Origin: JAXMDS01 sp043777815
Lineage (GTDB): Bacteria > Pseudomonadota > Alphaproteobacteria > Rickettsiales > Rickettsiaceae
Assembly (NCBI GenBank): GCA_043777815.1
Contig: JAYWHH010000004.1
Coordinates: 1 to 36,031, forward strand
Length of the DNA stretch: 36,031 nt
Direction of reading: 5' to 3'
A model generated the notes under the pieces. It had not been told where the DNA came from and ran no database searches. It saw only the letters and a list, made by a program, of their open reading frames with translations. This document shows, in pieces, positions 33,317 to 36,031 of this stretch (its first letter is position 1; the number at the start of each line of letters is the position of its first letter). The translations under genes and the position numbers were made by a program.

Positions 33317-33345
33317 ATTTTATATCTTTGTTTGCCAAAAGTCAA
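33317..33345 (-). promoter_or_regulatory. tRNA-Ser promoter
   Basis: Minus strand TTGACT (33345-33340), 17-bp spacer, TAAAAT (33322-33317), about 31 bp before the tRNA. Confidence 0.5.
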
Positions 33346-33446
33346 GAAGTCATTTTTATAGCAATCAATGAAGTTGTTATTTATAGTAATCAATAAAGGA
33401 ACATGAGATCAAAACTAATATTTCATATAACGTCAAAAAAAGTCTA

Positions 33447-33476
33447 TTGCGTAAGTAAAAGTCTATATGTTATACT
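33447..33476 (+). promoter_or_regulatory. rpsB promoter
   Basis: TTGCGT (33447-33452), 18-bp spacer, TATACT (33471-33476), about 50 bp before the rpsB ATG. Confidence 0.5.
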
Positions 33477-33527
33477 TATTTGGAATATTTGCAATAAGCA
33501 CGCAAAAAAAACATAAATTTCAAATTA

Positions 33528-34355
33528 ATGAAAGTCAAGTTCAATTCAGATATTACTAATATTAAGTATGACTCCAGATATCAGGTGTCTATTGAGAAAT
33601 TATTTCAAATTGGAGCACAATTTGGACATATTTCCAGAAAGAGAAATCAAAAGATGTCTTCTTACATTTACGAATCTATTCATGGTAGAGACCTTATAGA
33701 CATAAGACAAACACATTTACTTTTGAATAAAGCTTTAAATTTTATATATGAGATTTCTAAAAAAGGTGGCAACATATTACTTTTTGCTCCAAAGCCTGAA
33801 ACGGTGGAGTATGTTCATCAAATAGGTGAAATTACTGGAATGAATTATGTAACCAGTAGATGGTTGGGTGGCTTAATGACAAACTTTTTCACTGTAAATA
33901 AATCTTTACACACTTTAGAGAAAATTGAAGCTGTTTTAGAGCAACGTGATGAATCTGACAAGCTAGAACAGTCTTACGGCACTAAAAAAGAGCTATTAAT
34001 GTTGAATAGAGCTCAAAATAAACTTAATAAGACCTTGGGTGGAATTAGGAATATGAAAACTTTACCAGATGTTTTAATCATAACTGATTCTAGAACTGGT
34101 AGAACTGCTATAAATGAAGCTAAAACTTTAAACATACCAGTAATTTCTATAGTAGATACAAATTCTGATCCTGTGAATATAACCTGTCCAATTCCTATGA
34201 ATGATGACGCAGAAAGAGTAATAAGATACTTTCTCTATTTTGTATCTCAAGCTGTATTGGCTGGAAAATCAGATAGCGATACTATTAAATCTGCAAAATC
34301 TGCCACTGATGATAAAGACGAAGAATCAGCGAATGAATCAGAAGCTTCTGCTTAG
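33528..34355 (+). CDS. rpsB: 30S ribosomal protein S2
   Basis: A 275-residue small-subunit protein. S2 blocks are VSIEKLFQIGAQFGHISRK, SSYIYESIHGRDLIDIRQT, NYVTSRWLGGLMTNFFTVN, KTLGGIRNMKTLPDVLIIT and NIPVISIVDTNSDPVNITCP then IPMNDDAERVI. An N-terminal extension of about 20 residues and an acidic C-terminal tail (DDKDEESANESEASA) lie outside the core. Normally rpsB is followed by tsf; here the next gene encodes a Tim44-like protein, so the cluster is broken. The last codons and stop are duplicated 35 bp downstream. Confidence 0.97.
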   Translation: MKVKFNSDITNIKYDSRYQVSIEKLFQIGAQFGHISRKRNQKMSSYIYESIHGRDLIDIRQTHLLLNKALNFIYEISKKGGNILLFAPKPETVEYVHQIGEITGMNYVTSRWLGGLMTNFFTVNKSLHTLEKIEAVLEQRDESDKLEQSYGTKKELLMLNRAQNKLNKTLGGIRNMKTLPDVLIITDSRTGRTAINEAKTLNIPVISIVDTNSDPVNITCPIPMNDDAERVIRYFLYFVSQAVLAGKSDSDTIKSAKSATDDKDEESANESEASA

Positions 34356-34414
34356 TTAATAATTTTTTTTTAACAATATCTTCTTCTTAGTTAATAATTT
34401 TTTTTAACAATACA
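34346..34414. repeat. 35-bp tandem duplication of the rpsB stop region
   Basis: CTTCTGCTTAGTTAATAATT... at 34346-34380 recurs as CTTCTTCTTAGTTAATAATT at 34381-34414. The first copy contains the rpsB stop codon. Confidence 0.9.
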
Positions 34415-34592
34415 AATTCTTTACATAAAAGTTTTTCAACTAAAAACTTATTCATTAGAGCGGTTAAGAATTTATAGCTTTATTGATGTGCTATATTAGC
34501 ATGCTTCTTTATATTAAACTCCAAATAGATGAGTATAGACACACACTTATGGAAATTTTTTGATACAATTAGTTATAAAACAAAATTGTAAT

Positions 34593-35135
34593 ATGGTTAA
34601 AACATTAGAACTAATGATTCTAGCTTTCATTGCTTTCTTGATCATTTCTAAACTACTAAGCGTGCTAGGTATCATAGATGATGATGACCATCAAAAGCAA
34701 TCTAAAAAAATTATCGAAGCAACTGTCGAAACAGACTATAGCAGATTTACAGATGATACTAGCTTATATCCTTACATGGCTAAACTTGAATCTGAAATAT
34801 ATGGATTCAATTTTGAAATTTTTATAGAGAAAGTAAAAAAAGTATTTAATATACTTACGACAATTGATCTCCAGAATACAGACTCAAACTTATTTAGTCA
34901 AATTATTGATAGTGACTCTATAACTAGAATTTGCAATAGATTAGAAATCTATAAAGATAAAGATGTGAAAAATCCTGAGATTTCTATTTATAAAGTAGAC
35001 TTTTTTGGCAATCGAGCCATGATAACTTTACTTTTTAACACCTCTAATATAAATGAATTGTGGACATTTAAAAAAGATGTAAACAGTAGTGATCCGACCT
35101 GGTATTTAGCTGAGATTAATCAAATTGAGCCTTAA
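34593..35135 (+). CDS. Tim44-like domain protein
   Basis: A 180-residue protein anchored by one N-terminal helix (LELMILAFIAFLIISKLLSV) and followed by a Tim44-like domain (NTF2 fold) that ends MITLLFNTSNINELWTFKKD then SSDPTWYLAEINQIEP; the ExWTF...dPxWxLaxI close is the family signature. The bacterial relatives (TimA/Tim44-like of alphaproteobacteria) are thought to act in membrane protein or lipid handling at the inner membrane. I choose the ATG at 34593 over a TTG at 34560, since it places the membrane helix at the normal distance from the start. The gene follows rpsB after about 240 bp. Confidence 0.8.
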   Translation: MVKTLELMILAFIAFLIISKLLSVLGIIDDDDHQKQSKKIIEATVETDYSRFTDDTSLYPYMAKLESEIYGFNFEIFIEKVKKVFNILTTIDLQNTDSNLFSQIIDSDSITRICNRLEIYKDKDVKNPEISIYKVDFFGNRAMITLLFNTSNINELWTFKKDVNSSDPTWYLAEINQIEP

Positions 35136-35914
35136 TCATTTAACTTCTGATTAGTAACTGATTGAATTTAATCAGAATCTTTAGCTCCGATCTTCCTTTA
35201 GAGTAAAAACATTAGCTTTGGCTTAGAGGTTATCTTAATAATTCATTGGTCCTGGTCTTAGTCATTCATTGAATATGATTTTTAAACAATTCATTTCATT
35301 CAATTCATTTTATTAGAGATTACTTTAATCGTTCACTTTTGACTGTCCTAGAGATTATCTTAATCATTCATTGGCCCTGAAGCCCTGATCTTTAAACAAT
35401 TCATTAGTCCTGATCTTCCTTTAAAGTAAAAACATTAAATATATAATTTTTTATGTGCTATATAGCACAAGAGCTATTTTTCTGAAATGCACCAGCGGAT
35501 TGATATATAAACCAATATGCAAAGTATTTAAACTTAGAAAGTCGCACAAAATTGATTCATTATTGATTCATTTTTTAATAAAAATTTGATATAAAAACCT
35601 ATGCTGCTGAAATGACCGGATTTTTTTATTTTTTTAGTACTTTTAGCCAAATTGATTGACAAGATTCACATTCGGAATAGTACTTTTGGTCAAATTGATT
35701 GTAGGCTAAAAGATCTTTTATTACTTTACTTGAAAAACATTACTAAAGGAAAACATATATTGATTTCTATCAAAGTCCGACTTTTTACTTTTTTTTATTA
35801 ATCTAAATTTTAGAAATCATATACCTTTTGTTTTTCTGAGAAAAAGAATCTTTGCTTCTGGTTCGCTTCTGAGGAAAAATTCCTATAACTTCTGAAGAAA
35901 TAGCATCGTAACAT
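35136..35914. repeat. Non-coding region with dispersed short repeats
   Basis: No gene is supported. Repeats include GATCTTCCTTTARAGTAAAA (35189-35214 and 35412-35437), TAGAGRTTAYYTTAAT (35224, 35314 and 35349), TTTAAACAATTCATT (35281 and 35391) and TAGTACTTTT-[AG]-G-[CT]-CAAATTGATTG (35635-35658 and 35678-35701). A perfect 14-bp palindrome GTGCTATATAGCAC lies at 35455-35468. The pattern is that of overlapping old duplications. Confidence 0.75.
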
Positions 35915-36031
35915 TCTAAAAAATATTATGTTTATTGACAAGATTCACATCCAGTCTAAAAAATATTATGTTCATTGACAAGATTCACATCCAGTCTAAA
36001 AAATATTATGTTCATTGACAAGATTCACATC
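35915..36031. repeat. 40-bp tandem array, truncated by window end
   Basis: Units beginning TCTAAAAAATATTATGTT start at 35915, 35955 and 35995 with exact 40-bp period; the second and third look identical over the visible part. A single outlying piece ATTGACAAGATTCACAT is at 35654-35670. The array may continue past the right edge. There are no spacers, so it is not a CRISPR. Confidence 0.95.

Noticed and set aside
34456..34475. Possible tRNA fragment (ATTAGAGCGGTTAAGA)
   Set aside because: Only a short D-arm-like stretch; no acceptor or T-arm.
35915..36031. Possible CRISPR array
   Set aside because: The units are directly adjacent with no unique spacers, and no cas gene is present.

Overview
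The window is AT-rich DNA from an alphaproteobacterium, most likely a Rickettsiales-type intracellular endosymbiont. The main clues are paired F0 ATP synthase subunits b' and b, a mitochondrial-style ISC set (IscS, HscB, CGFS glutaredoxin, Nfu), adjacent hflK-hflC, a Tim44-domain protein, broken-up housekeeping operons (rpsB without tsf, frr without pyrH, b'/b without a/c), few Shine-Dalgarno sites and many decaying spacers. The family cannot be fixed from sequence reading alone.

Layout. 1-1508: 3' part of a 23S rRNA gene, a 0.4 kb spacer and 5S rRNA. 1611-2559: two small house-cleaning enzymes (HIT hydrolase, all-alpha NTP pyrophosphatase). 2667-3770: a graveyard of short paralogous reading frames, one split by a 56-bp tandem duplication, with an antisense fragment of 5S rRNA inside. 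3805-6411: a secreted predicted beta-solenoid protein and a large unrecognised coiled protein with a decayed copy of its own 3' end. 6467-7933: a UbiH/COQ6-type FAD monooxygenase with an 11-fold AATACC repeat. 8105-19359 (minus strand): a NagZ-like GH3 protein lacking the acid/base dyad, adenylate kinase, an unknown protein, a YadG-type ATPase, a membrane-anchored protein, S20, CGFS glutaredoxin, an HscB-like protein lacking HPD, RRF, a Bcr/CflA transporter, F0 b and b', and a large unknown protein. 19711-21580 (minus): hflK-hflC, divergent from iscS. 21676-25018: iscS and an ABC exporter. 25125-28909: an orphan HK97-type head module (prohead protease, capsid, probable adaptor, small protein) as in gene transfer agents. 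29142-31180: superoxide dismutase, tRNA-Arg(ACG), tRNA-Ile(GAT), and an Nfu scaffold with a duplicated N-domain. 31871-35135: a secreted protein, tRNA-Ser(GCT), S2 and a Tim44-like protein. 35136-36031: non-coding repeats running off the end.

The most striking large-scale feature is repeated short duplication (15 to about 100 bp) of gene 3' ends, normally including the stop codon, placed directly downstream of the intact gene. It is seen at eight genes (4611-6089, nagZ-like, adk, hscB-like, atpF', hflC, nfu, rpsB). Related tandem duplications split one gene (2788-2899), extend another in frame (25183-25272) and form a 40-bp array at the right edge. Variable tandem repeats are known from Ehrlichia ruminantium; the tail bias seen here suggests an ongoing neutral duplication process that could also generate variation. 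Functionally, the genes cover translation, Fe-S cluster assembly, membrane protein quality control, energy metabolism and a few candidate secreted or effector-like proteins.
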